From: Candidatus Omnitrophota bacterium
GTDB taxonomy: Bacteria; Ratteibacteria; UBA8468; B48-G9; JAFGKM01
Length of the DNA: 60,720 nucleotides
Reading direction: 5' to 3'
Assembly (NCBI GenBank): GCA_023819375.1
Contig: JAMWDI010000002.1
Coordinates: forward strand, 121,176 to 181,895
Positions 35,423 through 44,989 of this stretch are shown here, piece by piece. The notes beneath the pieces are model-generated. The model was not told where the DNA came from. It worked only from the letters and a program-made list of their open reading frames with translations, and ran no database searches. The position numbers were made by a program, and so were the translations under genes. Positions within the stretch are counted from its first letter, which is position 1; each line of letters starts with the position of its first letter.

Positions 35423-36169
35423 ATGTTAAAAATTGGAGTTGCTGGAAAAGGAGGAACTGGAAAAACAACTTTAACTTCTTTAATTGTCCTTTCTTTATTG
35501 AGAATGAATGAAAAACCAATTCTTGCAGTTGATGCAGATCCTAATAGCAACCTTGCAGAAAATCTTGGTATCCCTCAGCCAAAATCACTTGTTGAAATTG
35601 TAGATGAAATTGAAAAAATAAAAAATAATCTTCCCTATGGAATTGAAAAAGCAAAATATCTTGAGATGAGAATTCAAGAAGCAATAAAAGAGGAAAAAGG
35701 TTTTGATTTACTTGTTATGGGAAGAACTGAAGGACCTGGTTGTTACTGTTATGCTAATAACCTTTTAAGAGAATGGATGGGAAAAATAGAAAAAAATTAT
35801 AAATTTGTGATTATGGACAATGAAGCAGGTATGGAACATATTTCAAGAAGAACATCTGGAAATCTTGATATTCTTTTGATTGTATCTCTATGTGATAAAA
35901 TTTCTCTTAAAACAGCAGAAAATATTTATAAAATGATAATTTCTCTTGAACTAAACATAAATAAAACATATCTTGTTTTAAATGAATTCAATGGGAAAAA
36001 AATCAAAGAAATTATAAATTTTCCTATTCCAATCGCATTTAGTCTACCTTTTGATGAAGAAATTTACACTATTTCTGAAGAAAATAGGGGAATTTTAAAC
36101 TTATCAGAAAATTCAATTGCCTATCTTAAAGTCAAAGAATTTTTGTCTCTGATTTTAAATAAGTATTAA
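35423..36169 (+). CDS. cooC: CooC/AcsF-type nickel-insertion ATPase
   Basis: This 248-residue protein has a deviant Walker A IGVAGKGGTGKTTL, LAVDADPNSNLAENLG, and the CooC signature MGRTEGPGCYCYANNLLR with C107 and C109, which bind nickel at the dimer interface. FVIMDNEAGMEHISRRT is the Walker B/switch region. Members mature carbon monoxide dehydrogenase or acetyl-CoA synthase. The catalytic subunits are not in this window, but the pairing with the corrinoid activator suggests the genome encodes them. Confidence 0.93.
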   Translation: MLKIGVAGKGGTGKTTLTSLIVLSLLRMNEKPILAVDADPNSNLAENLGIPQPKSLVEIVDEIEKIKNNLPYGIEKAKYLEMRIQEAIKEEKGFDLLVMGRTEGPGCYCYANNLLREWMGKIEKNYKFVIMDNEAGMEHISRRTSGNLDILLIVSLCDKISLKTAENIYKMIISLELNINKTYLVLNEFNGKKIKEIINFPIPIAFSLPFDEEIYTISEENRGILNLSENSIAYLKVKEFLSLILNKY

Positions 36170-36176
36170 AAAGAGG

Positions 36177-37709
36177 ATGGAAATTGAATTAAACGAACAA
36201 TTTAATGAAGCCTTAAAAATAATTGAAAGTGGAAAAAATTTAATACTCACTGGAAGAGCAGGAACAGGAAAATCAACATTTTTAAAATATTTGTGTGAAA
36301 ATACAAAAAAACAATATGTTCTTCTGGCACCAACAGGAGTTTCTGCAGTAAATATTGGGGGTCAAACAATCCATTCTTTTTTTAAATTTAAACCAAACGT
36401 AACAATAGATGAAGCAATAGAGATAGCAAATAGAAATATTGAAAATGAAATTTATAGAAAAATTGACCTTATGATAATTGATGAAATCTCAATGGTTAGG
36501 GCTGATTTACTGGACTGCATGGACATATTTTTAAAAATTGTCAGAAAAAACAAAAAACCATTTGGGGGAGTCCAAATACTTTTTGTTGGAGACCTTTATC
36601 AATTACCCCCTGTGGTTGATAAAGAAGAGAAAGAAATCTTTACAAAAATTTATGAAACACCATATTTTTTTTCAAGTAATGTAATGAAAAACTTTTCTCC
36701 AGAATTTATAGAATTTGAAAAAATTTATCGCCAAAAAGAAAGGGAATTTATTGATATACTAAACGCAATAAGAAATGATAAGATTACAGAAGAGATGATA
36801 AAAAAATTGAACGAAAGGTATGTTCCAGATTTTAATGAAGAGGAAAATCAGGATTATATATATCTTACGTCTCGAAATGAAGAAGCAAATGAAATAAATA
36901 GAAAAAATTTAGAAAAATTGGAAGGACAAGCAGTTGTTTATACTGCTAATGTAAAGGGAACTTTTGATCCTGAGTATTTCCCAACAGATTTGAAATTAAA
37001 ATTAAAAAAATCTGCAAGAGTAATGCTTTTAAATAATGACAATTTTGGAAGATGGATAAATGGTAGTTTAGGATGGATTAAAAATTTACATTCTGAATAC
37101 ATTGAAGTAATTTTAGATAATGGGAAGGAAATTACTGTAGAACCATATCAATGGGAAATTAATGAATTATATTTTGATAAAAAAGAGGAAAAAATTAAAA
37201 AAAGAACAATTGGAACATTTTCACAAATTCCTGTTCAGTTGGCTTGGGCAATTACTATTCACAAAAGCCAAGGAAAGACATTTGAGAAAGTTATTATTGA
37301 TATAGGAAAAGGAATTTTTGCTCCTGGACAGTTATATGTTGCTTTAAGTAGATGTAGAACTATTGAAGGAATAATTTTAAAAAAACCAATAGAAAAAAAA
37401 CATATTTATATTGACAAAAGAGTTGTGAAATTTCTCACAAAATACCAGTATAAAAAAGCAGAGGAAGATATATCATTGGATGAAAAAATTTTGTTAATAA
37501 AAAGGGCAATTGAAGAAAAAAAGAAAATTCAAATAACTTATTTAAAATCTAATGATGAAAAAACACACAGAGTAATTTATCCTCAAAAAATTTATGAAAC
37601 AGAACTAAATGGAATACCATATATTGCACTTGAAGGTTATTGTTATTTGAAGAATAAAAAGAGAGTTTTTAATCTTAAAAAAATTTTAAAAGCAAAATTA
37701 ATTGAGTAA
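36177..37709 (+). CDS. Pif1/RecD2-like helicase with C-terminal WYL-like domain
   Basis: This 510-residue superfamily 1B helicase has Walker A TGRAGTGKST (25-34), VLLAPTGVSAVNIGGQTIHSFF, Walker B LMIIDEISMV, LFVGDLYQLPPV and, near 355-395, AWAITIHKSQGKTF and YVALSRCRTIEG. Residues about 435-505 form a WYL-like domain (LIKRAIEEKKKIQITYLKS, HRVIYPQKIYE, LEGYCYLKNKKRVFNLKKI). WYL domains sense nucleic-acid or nucleotide ligands in phage-defence regulators, so the fusion may gate the helicase. It follows cooC by 7 bases, with GAGG before ATG, but is functionally unrelated. Confidence 0.88.
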   Translation: MEIELNEQFNEALKIIESGKNLILTGRAGTGKSTFLKYLCENTKKQYVLLAPTGVSAVNIGGQTIHSFFKFKPNVTIDEAIEIANRNIENEIYRKIDLMIIDEISMVRADLLDCMDIFLKIVRKNKKPFGGVQILFVGDLYQLPPVVDKEEKEIFTKIYETPYFFSSNVMKNFSPEFIEFEKIYRQKEREFIDILNAIRNDKITEEMIKKLNERYVPDFNEEENQDYIYLTSRNEEANEINRKNLEKLEGQAVVYTANVKGTFDPEYFPTDLKLKLKKSARVMLLNNDNFGRWINGSLGWIKNLHSEYIEVILDNGKEITVEPYQWEINELYFDKKEEKIKKRTIGTFSQIPVQLAWAITIHKSQGKTFEKVIIDIGKGIFAPGQLYVALSRCRTIEGIILKKPIEKKHIYIDKRVVKFLTKYQYKKAEEDISLDEKILLIKRAIEEKKKIQITYLKSNDEKTHRVIYPQKIYETELNGIPYIALEGYCYLKNKKRVFNLKKILKAKLIE

Positions 37710-37727
37710 TTCAAAAATTTTAAAAAA

Positions 37728-38369
37728 TTACGAACTCAAAAGAATTGGGAAAAGGTTTTTAAAAAGAAAAGAAGGTAATTGTTTTTTTGTTAATTTGCGT
37801 TTTATAATTTTGCCATTTTTAAATATAAAATAGATCTCGGATTTTTTCCCATCTCCAAAAAAATCAGGAGTATTTCCTATTATAAGATCAAGTTTTTTCT
37901 CTTTTAATTTCTTTTCAGCATTTTTTAAAATGTCATCTGTTTCAAGAGCAAAACCAATTACTTTCTGATTTTCCTTTTTAATTTTTGATACACTTTTTAA
38001 AATATCTGGATTAGGAACAAGTTTTAAATTCCATTCTTTTTTTCTTTTAAGTTTCTTTTTAAATCTTCTATATGGACGCCAATCACAAACAGCTGATGAC
38101 ATTATGAGAAAATTTACTTTTGGAAAATATTTTAAAATTTCTTTTTGCATTTCTCTTGCAGTTTCAACTTTTATAAATTTGACATTTTCAGGAGGTTTAA
38201 GATGTGTAGGACCACTTACAAGGATAACATCAAAACCATTTTTTTTTGCATATTCGGCAATTAAATACCCCATTTTACCTGTTGATGGATTACTAATGTA
38301 TCTAATAGGATCAATATATTCTCTTGTAGGTCCAGCACTTACAAGAATTTTTATCTTTTTGCCATCCAT
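37728..38369 (-). CDS. coaB: phosphopantothenate-cysteine ligase, stand-alone CoaB
   Basis: This 213-residue protein corresponds to the C-terminal half of bifunctional CoaBC. It has [35 protein letters not shown] (nucleotide-binding loop and conserved N), [33 protein letters not shown] and DLIIGN. It joins cysteine to 4'-phosphopantothenate in coenzyme A synthesis. The decarboxylase half (CoaC) is not fused and not in the window. It overlaps the end of prfB by 19 bases. CoaX, the pantothenate kinase, is encoded at 49751-50479. Confidence 0.93.
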   Translation of the reverse strand: MDGKKIKILVSAGPTREYIDPIRYISNPSTGKMGYLIAEYAKKNGFDVILVSGPTHLKPPENVKFIKVETAREMQKEILKYFPKVNFLIMSSAVCDWRPYRRFKKKLKRKKEWNLKLVPNPDILKSVSKIKKENQKVIGFALETDDILKNAEKKLKEKKLDLIIGNTPDFFGDGKKSEIYFIFKNGKIIKRKLTKKQLPSFLFKNLFPILLSS

Positions 38370-39433
38370 TCTATTTCTGCTTCCAGAAATAAATCTATTT
38401 CTCCATCCATAACACTCTCTATATTTGAAGTTTCAACTTCGGTTCTATGATCCTTAACAAGTGTATATGGACAGAATATATACGATCTAATTTGACTTCC
38501 CCATGTAATTTCTTTTTCCTGACTTCTTCTTTCTTCTTCTTTCTTCCTTTTTTCTTCAAGATATAACTGATATAATCTACTCTTTAATATTTTTAATGCA
38601 ATTTCTTTATTTTTATATTGACTCCTCTCATTCTGACACTGAACAACTATCCCTGTTGGTTTATGTCTTATCCTTACAGCAGTTTCTACTTTATTAACAT
38701 TCTGTCCACCATGTCCACTTGCTCTAAAAGTTTCAATTTCAATATCTTCATCTTTTATTTCTATTTTTATATCTTCTTTTACCTCAGGGATAACGCTAAC
38801 TCCTGCAAAACTTGTATGTCTTCTTCTATTTGCATCAAAAGGTGAAATTCTGACAAGACGATGAACTCCTGTCTCTCCTTTTAAATATCCATATGCTTTC
38901 TCTCCGGATATTATAGCAGTTATTCTTTTAAGTCCTGCCTCTTCACCGGGTAGAAAATCAATAACTTTTACTTCATATCCTTTTTTTGCTGCCCATTTAC
39001 TATACATTCTCCATAACATACTAACCCAATCACATGCTTCTGTGCCCCCAGTCCCAGAATGTAAGGTTATAATTGCATTACTTGAATCTTCAGGTGTCCA
39101 GATATATTCAAATTTTATTTTTTTTATATTTTCTTCAATTCTTTTTAAAATTACTTCTCCCTCATTTTTAAGTTCTTCATCATAAGATGTCTGTAAGAGT
39201 TCATATAAAGTTTCACATTCTTTTATATCTTTTTCTATTTCCTCCACTTTTTCTTTTCTTTCCTTTAAAGTATTCCACATTTCAATTTTTTTCTTATCAT
39301 CAAGAAATCCCTTTTCTTGTTTTTCTTTCTCAAGTTTTTCAAAATTTTTAATATCTTCATCTATTTTAAATTTTATCTTAATATCCTGCCATTTCCTTTT
39401 AATTTCTTCAATTTGCTCTCCTATCTTAATCAT
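38351..39433 (-). CDS. prfB: peptide chain release factor 2
   Basis: This 360-residue protein has the N-terminal coiled helices, [12 protein letters not shown], the anticodon-like SPF tripeptide (197-199, [17 protein letters not shown]) and the catalytic GGQ (242-244, [18 protein letters not shown]). SPF rather than PxT identifies RF2, which reads UAA and UGA. The frame is open from the ATG with no internal UGA near codon 25, so the programmed +1 frameshift of many RF2 genes is absent. It overlaps obg by 8 bases. Confidence 0.96.
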   Translation of the reverse strand: MIKIGEQIEEIKRKWQDIKIKFKIDEDIKNFEKLEKEKQEKGFLDDKKKIEMWNTLKERKEKVEEIEKDIKECETLYELLQTSYDEELKNEGEVILKRIEENIKKIKFEYIWTPEDSSNAIITLHSGTGGTEACDWVSMLWRMYSKWAAKKGYEVKVIDFLPGEEAGLKRITAIISGEKAYGYLKGETGVHRLVRISPFDANRRRHTSFAGVSVIPEVKEDIKIEIKDEDIEIETFRASGHGGQNVNKVETAVRIRHKPTGIVVQCQNERSQYKNKEIALKILKSRLYQLYLEEKRKKEEERRSQEKEITWGSQIRSYIFCPYTLVKDHRTEVETSNIESVMDGEIDLFLEAEIEWMAKR

Positions 39434-40415
39434 TTTTTAATTCCTCCCATATTTTTTCAAGTAATTCTTTTAGACCTTCTCCTGTAAGAGCAGAAATAAA
39501 ATAAATTTCTTTAAAATACCTCTTTGCTTTTTCAATATTTTTCTTACTCATTTCAAGATCAATTTTATTTCCAACTACTATTTCTTTTTTCTTCACAAGT
39601 TCTTTACTATAATTTTCTAACTCTTTTCTTATATTTTTATATCTATTTATTATATCATTTTCACTTAAATCAATCAGATGAAGCAAAATTTTTGTTCTTT
39701 CTATATGTTTAAGAAATTTCATTCCAAGGCCCTTACCTTCTGAGGCCCCTTCAATCAATCCTGGAATATCTGCAACAACAAAACTTCTATAATCACCAAG
39801 ATCTACAAGACCAAGATTGGGTTCCAAAGTCGTAAATGGATAATCTGCAATTTTAGGTCTCGCTTTTGAAATTTTTGATAATAAAGTACTTTTCCCGCTG
39901 TTTGGATATCCAATTATTCCCACATCTGCAATGAGTTTCAATTCAAGTTTTATTCTTTTTTCTTCTCCTTTCTCTCCTTTAGTCGCAATTCTTGGGGTTT
40001 GATTTGTAGATGATTTAAAATGAGTATTTCCAAGCCCACCTTTTCCACCTTTTGCTACAACAACATAATCATTTTCTTTTACAAGGTCTGCCAGAATTTT
40101 TTCCTGTCCATCTAAAATTTCTTTTACAACAGTTCCACAAGGAACTTCTATAATCAAATCCTCTCCATCCTTTCCCTTTTTATTGTTACCACTACCATTT
40201 CTACCATTTTCAGCAAAAAAATGTTTTTGGTAGTGAAAGTCAATTAAAGTTTTTTTATTTCTTACTGCTTTAATTATTACGTCTCCACCCTTACCACCAT
40301 CTCCTCCCCAAGGTCCACCACGTGGTATTCCTCTTTCTCTTCTAAAAGCAATACATCCATCTCCACCTTTTCCACCTTTAACAAATATTTCTGCTTCGTC
40401 AATAAACTTAGCCAT
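39426..40415 (-). CDS. obg: ribosome-associated GTPase Obg
   Basis: This 329-residue protein has the glycine-rich OBG fold at 1-158 ([44 protein letters not shown]), followed by the GTPase domain with GYPNSGKST (169-177), switch [17 protein letters not shown] and a C-terminal SALTGEGL. It functions in large-subunit maturation and stress signalling. There is no C-terminal OCT domain. It is in operon with uvrC and prfB. Confidence 0.97.
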   Translation of the reverse strand: MAKFIDEAEIFVKGGKGGDGCIAFRRERGIPRGGPWGGDGGKGGDVIIKAVRNKKTLIDFHYQKHFFAENGRNGSGNNKKGKDGEDLIIEVPCGTVVKEILDGQEKILADLVKENDYVVVAKGGKGGLGNTHFKSSTNQTPRIATKGEKGEEKRIKLELKLIADVGIIGYPNSGKSTLLSKISKARPKIADYPFTTLEPNLGLVDLGDYRSFVVADIPGLIEGASEGKGLGMKFLKHIERTKILLHLIDLSENDIINRYKNIRKELENYSKELVKKKEIVVGNKIDLEMSKKNIEKAKRYFKEIYFISALTGEGLKELLEKIWEELKND

Positions 40416-40662
40416 TTTTTATTTCATCTTTTAATTTTTCTAATTCTTCTTTTGTAACAAAACCAATAGATTTAATTAATTCTCTAAGTATACCTTTTGG
40501 GATTTTACAAATTTTAACAATCTCTTTTTTTAAATTTTCCAAATCCTCTGAATGTTTCTTCCCTTTATCTTCAATTTCTTCAATTATTTTTTTCAATTTT
40601 TCTTTGAAAAAATAAATGGAACCAATTCCTAAATTTAAAAGTTTTTTAGAAATTGTTTTCAT
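40408..40662 (-). CDS. small helical coiled-coil protein, phasin-like
   Basis: Eighty-four residues: a short hydrophobic start (LLNLGIGSIYFF) followed by a long charged helix (EKLKKIIEEIEDKGKKHSEDLENLKKEI) and a C-terminal coiled segment (TKEELEKLKDEI). The pattern resembles small phasin/PhaI-like proteins, but no function can be assigned. It has a very good ribosome-binding site (AAAGGAGGTGAT) and overlaps uvrC by 17 bases and obg by 8. Confidence 0.75.
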   Translation of the reverse strand: MKTISKKLLNLGIGSIYFFKEKLKKIIEEIEDKGKKHSEDLENLKKEIVKICKIPKGILRELIKSIGFVTKEELEKLKDEIKNG

Positions 40663-42097
40663 AATTTATCACCTCCTTTGCTTTTTGAATAATCTCATTT
40701 GCAACTTTCTCTGAAATGCCTATTTTCTTTAAATCTTCTAATTTAAGATTTGCAAGTGAATTAATATCTGGAAAATTCAAAATAATCTTTCTTTTTGTTT
40801 TTTCTCCAACACCTTTAATTTCATCAAGAAAAGAAAACTTAAATTCCTTATTTCTTAATTTTCTATGATAAGAAATTGCAAATCTATGTGCTTCATTTCT
40901 TATTCTTTGTAAAAGTTGTAATTCTGGTAAAGATAAATCAAGTTTAATTGCTTCCTTTTTTCCTTCAACATAAATTTTTTCTTCTTTTTTTGCAAGTGAT
41001 ATTACAGGTATTTTTAAATTGTACCTTTTAAGAACAGATAAAGCAACGTTTAAATGTCCCTTTCCACCATCAATAAGGATTAAATCTGGCAGAAATTTTC
41101 GTTCTTCTTCAGTATCAAATCTTCTTGTTAACACTTCTTCTATCATTTTATAATCATCAATACCTCCAATAGTTTTAATTCTATATCTTCTATATTCATC
41201 TTTATTGGGAATACCCCCAATAAAACATACTTTACTCCCGACTGAATAAACCCCTGAAATATTTGAAATATCATATCCTTCTATAACATTTGGAATTTTT
41301 GGTAGATTTAAAATTTTTGCAAGTCTATAAAGAACATTTTCTTCACTATATTTATATAAATCCTCTTCATCTCTTATTGGAAATTTTTTTGCCATTTCGT
41401 TGAGAAGGAATAATCTCTTTTTTATTTTATCTGCTTCCTCAAAATTTAATTTTTTTATTTCTTCAAGCATCCATTTTCTTAACTTTTTTTCAAATTCTTT
41501 ATATTTGCCCTCAAAAAAAGCAATAATACCTTCAACAAGTTTTTGATATTCTTCTTTTGTAATTTTATTTTCACAAGGGCCTGAACATCTTCCAATGTAA
41601 TATTGAATACAGAGTTTTACTTTCCCTGAATCAATTTTTTTATCACAATTTCTCACTGGATAAAACTTTCTCAAAAATCTAACTGTTTCTTTTAAAAGTT
41701 TTTTATTTGTAAATGGGCCATAATAAATAGCATTTTCTTTCTTTTTTTCTCTTACAATCTGAATAGATGGGAAATCTTCTTTCGTAATTCTTAACAATGG
41801 ATAACTTTTACCATCCTTTAAATTTGTATTATATTTGGGTTGAAATTTTTTAATGAGTTGATTTTCAAGTATAAGTGCTTCTGCTTCTGAAGCGACTGGT
41901 ATAACCTCAAAATCATATATTTTTTCAGAAAGAACAAGAAGTTTTGTATTATTGCCAGAAGGAGTGAAATATGAACGAACTCTTTTTGCAAGAGATGACG
42001 CTTTTCCAACATAAATTACATTGCCTTCTTTGTCTTTCATTAAATAAACACCTGGAGAATCAGGTAACTTTTTAAGTTTCTCCTTTATCAGTTCCAT
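40646..42097 (-). CDS. uvrC: excinuclease ABC subunit C
   Basis: About 483 residues from the ATG at 42097; an alternative TTG at 42121 would add eight. The GIY-YIG nuclease domain has SPGVYLMKDKEGNVIYVGKA (3' incision). A cysteine cluster (CIQYYIGRCSGPC), a UVR helix pair (FEEADKIKKRLFLL), the RNase H-like nuclease domain (EGYDISNISG, LILIDGGKGHLNVAL, NEAHRFAISYHRKLR) and HhH motifs at the end are present. Shorter than the 610-residue E. coli protein but with all catalytic parts. UvrA and UvrB are not in the window. Confidence 0.95.
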   Translation of the reverse strand: MELIKEKLKKLPDSPGVYLMKDKEGNVIYVGKASSLAKRVRSYFTPSGNNTKLLVLSEKIYDFEVIPVASEAEALILENQLIKKFQPKYNTNLKDGKSYPLLRITKEDFPSIQIVREKKKENAIYYGPFTNKKLLKETVRFLRKFYPVRNCDKKIDSGKVKLCIQYYIGRCSGPCENKITKEEYQKLVEGIIAFFEGKYKEFEKKLRKWMLEEIKKLNFEEADKIKKRLFLLNEMAKKFPIRDEEDLYKYSEENVLYRLAKILNLPKIPNVIEGYDISNISGVYSVGSKVCFIGGIPNKDEYRRYRIKTIGGIDDYKMIEEVLTRRFDTEEERKFLPDLILIDGGKGHLNVALSVLKRYNLKIPVISLAKKEEKIYVEGKKEAIKLDLSLPELQLLQRIRNEAHRFAISYHRKLRNKEFKFSFLDEIKGVGEKTKRKIILNFPDINSLANLKLEDLKKIGISEKVANEIIQKAKEVINYENNF

Positions 42098-42356
42098 TTT
42101 TTTGTTTACTTTCTTTTTCAACTTCTTCTACATAATTTAATTGTAAATCTGTAATTGTTGTAATTAAAAATCTATTTTCCTCATCTGTCAGATTTCCTTT
42201 TGTCTTTTCTTTTAATGTTTCAAGTATTTCTATAATTTGCTTTGCAAGTTCAAGATTTTTTTCTATTTTTCCTGTCATTGGATTTGTAATTTTTCCAAGT
42301 GCTCTCCACCCCATTTCAGCAAAAAAATCTACAATAAAATTAAACATATTCTTCAT
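42072..42356 (-). CDS. DUF1844 protein
   Basis: Ninety-four residues matching the DUF1844 pattern: a hydrophobic first helix (MFNFIVDFFAEMGWRALGKI), then TNPMTGKIEKNLELAKQIIEILETLKEKTKGNLTDEENRFL and a C-terminal helix. The function is unknown across the family. It is the first gene of the uvrC-obg-prfB-coaB unit, has a CAGGAGGTAT ribosome-binding site and a -10 TATAAT at 42389-42384 with a poor -35. Confidence 0.85.
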   Translation of the reverse strand: MKNMFNFIVDFFAEMGWRALGKITNPMTGKIEKNLELAKQIIEILETLKEKTKGNLTDEENRFLITTITDLQLNYVEEVEKESKQKNGTDKGET

Positions 42357-42383
42357 TGCTATACCTCCTGGACCTATTTATTT

Positions 42384-42412
42384 ATTATACCTAAGAGAGA
42401 TAACGATTTTAA
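42384..42412 (-). promoter_or_regulatory. promoter candidate for the DUF1844-uvrC-obg-prfB-coaB unit
   Basis: Minus-strand TATAAT (42389-42384) with TTAAAA 17 bp upstream (42412-42407). It lies between two same-strand units, in the only gap of note in this stretch. Confidence 0.4.
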
Positions 42413-43002
42413 AGATTGGTAAAGAATTTTACCATAGAATAACTTAATGGAGAAAGAAAATTTAAAAATCCCATTAAAGCAAGGAAAATTATTATGAATA
42501 CTCCATATCTCTCAAGCATTTCATATTTGTATCTTAAATTATATGGCAACAAAACAGCAAAAATTCTTGAACCATCAAGTGGAGGAATAGGAATTAAATT
42601 AAAAAAAGCGAGAATAAAGTTAATAAAACTTCCTATTTCAAAATACTCTATTCTAAAAAATTTATAAAATAAAGCAAATGTAATGCCCAATAAAATATTG
42701 CTTAGTGGTCCAGAAAAGCCAACTGTAATCATCCCAATTTTATAATTTTTGAAATAATAAGGATTAATGGGAACTGGTTTTGCTATTCCTATTAATATTG
42801 GGGAACGGAAAAAAATAAGAATAATTGGTAAAAGGAAAGTCCCAAAAGGGTCTATATGTGGTAGAGGATTTAAAGTTAAACGTCCCATATATTTTGCTGT
42901 TGGATCCCCATTTTTAAGTGCAATATAACCATGTGCAATTTCATGAATTATTACTGAGAAAAATAAAAATATGAAAAAAATTATTTTGTCAATTGTTCCC
43001 AT
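42409..43002 (-). CDS. site-2 protease family membrane metalloprotease (M50)
   Basis: This 197-residue membrane protein has the zinc motif HEIAH (H20, E21, H24) within the first transmembrane segment and LIPIPPLDGSRIF near 132-145, the second metal-site motif of site-2 proteases. Several hydrophobic segments follow. It is the compact bacterial type without PDZ domain. Its substrate is unknown. It is the last gene of the coaX-murJ unit and starts 3 bases after the DHOD-like gene. Confidence 0.9.
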   Translation of the reverse strand: MGTIDKIIFFIFLFFSVIIHEIAHGYIALKNGDPTAKYMGRLTLNPLPHIDPFGTFLLPIILIFFRSPILIGIAKPVPINPYYFKNYKIGMITVGFSGPLSNILLGITFALFYKFFRIEYFEIGSFINFILAFFNLIPIPPLDGSRIFAVLLPYNLRYKYEMLERYGVFIIIFLALMGFLNFLSPLSYSMVKFFTNL

Positions 43003-43005
43003 TTT

Positions 43006-44100
43006 TTAATCTAAATCTTTCACTAACACAGGTATCAATCCATCAAATGGATGAAAAAGTAATTCATAAAGAACTTTATCAAATTTATTTCCTTTCTTTT
43101 TAATAAAATCTTTTTTCACCTTTCCTAAGATATAACTCAAAATCTGGACATTTTCTGCACCTGCTTTTAAATATTGACAAATATGTTTTCCAGTGTAAAT
43201 ACCACCTGTCCCTGATATAGAAAGATCTGGAAACTCTTCTTTTATTGTTTTAATCATTATTAAATTTCTCTCTCTCAATTCTTTCCCTCCCCAAGCACAG
43301 TTTAGTTCCTTTTTAAAAATCCTATTTCCTATTATGACACCATCTGCTCCGCCTTTAACCGCTTCTTTCACAATTTCTACCTGAAAATCAATTCCATAAT
43401 CAAGATTTAATATTTTACAGAAAACATTTATATTCTTTGAAACACTTTTAACAACTCCTGGAATTTCTCTATACCATCTTAAAATATTTTTCTTGTCAGC
43501 AAATTTTTCATCGTATATCAATGCTGGACAAAAATCAATCTCAAAAATATTGTATCCTATTTCAAATAGCCTTTTTGTTGTATATATCCACTCTTCTTTT
43601 TTTAATTCCTCATCTGGACCAGGAAAATGGCATATAATTGAAGTTACAATTAAAAAATTTTCATTTAAATAGGGAAAAACATTAACTGCAAATTTTATGT
43701 ACTCATTCAAACTCCTTACATCTCCTCTACCATCCCACAAAATTACAGGAAAAATGCCTTCTTTATCAAAATCTTCATAAACTGTTTTTAAATATGTCAT
43801 TTTTTTTCTATAAATACTCATTGAACATAAACCATTTTCATCTTCACCAACAACAGATTTTAATACACAACCAGCATAACCCGCCATTTTTATTTTTTCT
43901 ATTTGTTGTATTTCCCTTGTTAATTGACCTGGGGCCACAAGAATAGGATGAATAAGATTAATTTTTCCATATTTACCTTTTATATCAATACCTAATTCAC
44001 TTTTTAAAATTTCTGGAAGTTTCTCATCTATTGAATTTTCTAAATAATATTTACTCAATTCTTCTAACTTTCTTTCAGTTTCCAATTTTGAATTCCTCAT
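43006..44100 (-). CDS. dihydroorotate dehydrogenase-like flavoprotein
   Basis: This 364-residue TIM barrel has DHOD-family traits: HPILVAPGQLTREIQQIEKIKMAGYAGCVLKSVVG at the start of the barrel, FEIDFCPALIY, GGADGVIIGNRI, and the phosphate-binding end SGTGGIYTGKHICQYLKAGAENVQILSYIL. FMN binding is likely. Substrate residues typical of true PyrD (the NxSSPN loop) are not evident, and it sits beside a DapA-like gene, so a different oxidation is probable. It overlaps that gene by 26 bases. Confidence 0.75.
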   Translation of the reverse strand: MRNSKLETERKLEELSKYYLENSIDEKLPEILKSELGIDIKGKYGKINLIHPILVAPGQLTREIQQIEKIKMAGYAGCVLKSVVGEDENGLCSMSIYRKKMTYLKTVYEDFDKEGIFPVILWDGRGDVRSLNEYIKFAVNVFPYLNENFLIVTSIICHFPGPDEELKKEEWIYTTKRLFEIGYNIFEIDFCPALIYDEKFADKKNILRWYREIPGVVKSVSKNINVFCKILNLDYGIDFQVEIVKEAVKGGADGVIIGNRIFKKELNCAWGGKELRERNLIMIKTIKEEFPDLSISGTGGIYTGKHICQYLKAGAENVQILSYILGKVKKDFIKKKGNKFDKVLYELLFHPFDGLIPVLVKDLD

Positions 44101-44989
44101 ATAATTTTCTTATTTTTTCTTTTTCTTCCTTTTCTAATGGTAAAAGTGGAGGTCTTACCAAAGAATTTTTAAAAATTCCCATACAAACAAGAAATTCTTT
44201 AATTCGAGCCTTATAATCTCTTATCGGTTTTTTAAAACAAAATTTACATATTTTTTCTATTTTACTATAAATTTCGTAAGCCTCTTCATATTTCTTTTCT
44301 TTTAATTTTTCAATCATTTCAACCTGCATTTCTGTAAAAATTGAACCAAAACCAATCAATGCACCATCAGCCCCAAACAAAAAAGATTCTGGTATAAAAT
44401 TGTCATTACCTGTTAAAATTATCAATTTTTTAGGCAATGATTTTAAAAATTCTACTATTTCTTTAAAAACTAAAATATTAAAACTTGCTTCTTTTATGGC
44501 AACAATATTTTCTATGTTTACAAGTTCTAAAAGTGTTTCCTTAGAATAAAAAGTTCCTCCAAGAATTTCTTGAAGTTGAAAAATAATCATTTTAACACCA
44601 ATCTTAGAAATTTCATAATGATATTTTATTATAACTTCGTCTTTTATTGAACCTCCTCTAAAAGATGGATGTGGAAAGACAAGAAAATAGTCAACACCAA
44701 GATCCCGATATTCTTTACCAAAATTGACAACCTCGTAAGTAGTTGTTCCTCCAAGGCCAGAAATAAGGGGAATTTTTTCTTTAATTATATCTTTTGCAAT
44801 TTTTATAATTTTTTTCCTTTCTTCGTGAGTTAAAAATTGACCTTCACCCGCATCACTATTAACAACAAGCCCTTTAATACCTGATTGTATTATACTTCCA
44901 ATATATTCTCTCAATAAACCCTCATCTATTTCAAAGTTTTCCTTAAATGGAATAACTATTGCTGGTAAAAGTCCTTCAATGCATTTCAT
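44075..44989 (-). CDS. DapA/NanA-superfamily aldolase-like protein, atypical active site
   Basis: This 304-residue TIM barrel of the dihydrodipicolinate synthase family has LLPAIVIPFKENFEIDEG, GIKGLVVNSDAGEGQFLTHEERKKI and the Schiff-base lysine in NIVAIKEASFN. The usual catalytic tyrosine of the YNxP motif is replaced by phenylalanine (KMIIFQLQEILGG), and the following arginine is missing, so it is probably not a DapA. An aldolase or lyase on another keto acid, acting with the adjacent DHOD-like protein, is a reasonable guess. The start has AAGGAGG. Confidence 0.85.
   Translation of the reverse strand: MKCIEGLLPAIVIPFKENFEIDEGLLREYIGSIIQSGIKGLVVNSDAGEGQFLTHEERKKIIKIAKDIIKEKIPLISGLGGTTTYEVVNFGKEYRDLGVDYFLVFPHPSFRGGSIKDEVIIKYHYEISKIGVKMIIFQLQEILGGTFYSKETLLELVNIENIVAIKEASFNILVFKEIVEFLKSLPKKLIILTGNDNFIPESFLFGADGALIGFGSIFTEMQVEMIEKLKEKKYEEAYEIYSKIEKICKFCFKKPIRDYKARIKEFLVCMGIFKNSLVRPPLLPLEKEEKEKIRKLYEEFKIGN

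Noticed and set aside
37710-37727. intrinsic terminator between the convergent Pif1-like and coaB genes
   Set aside because: Only 18 AT-rich bases; no stem with T-run on either strand.
38351-39433. programmed +1 frameshift in prfB
   Set aside because: The frame is open from ATG to stop with no early in-frame UGA, so none is needed.
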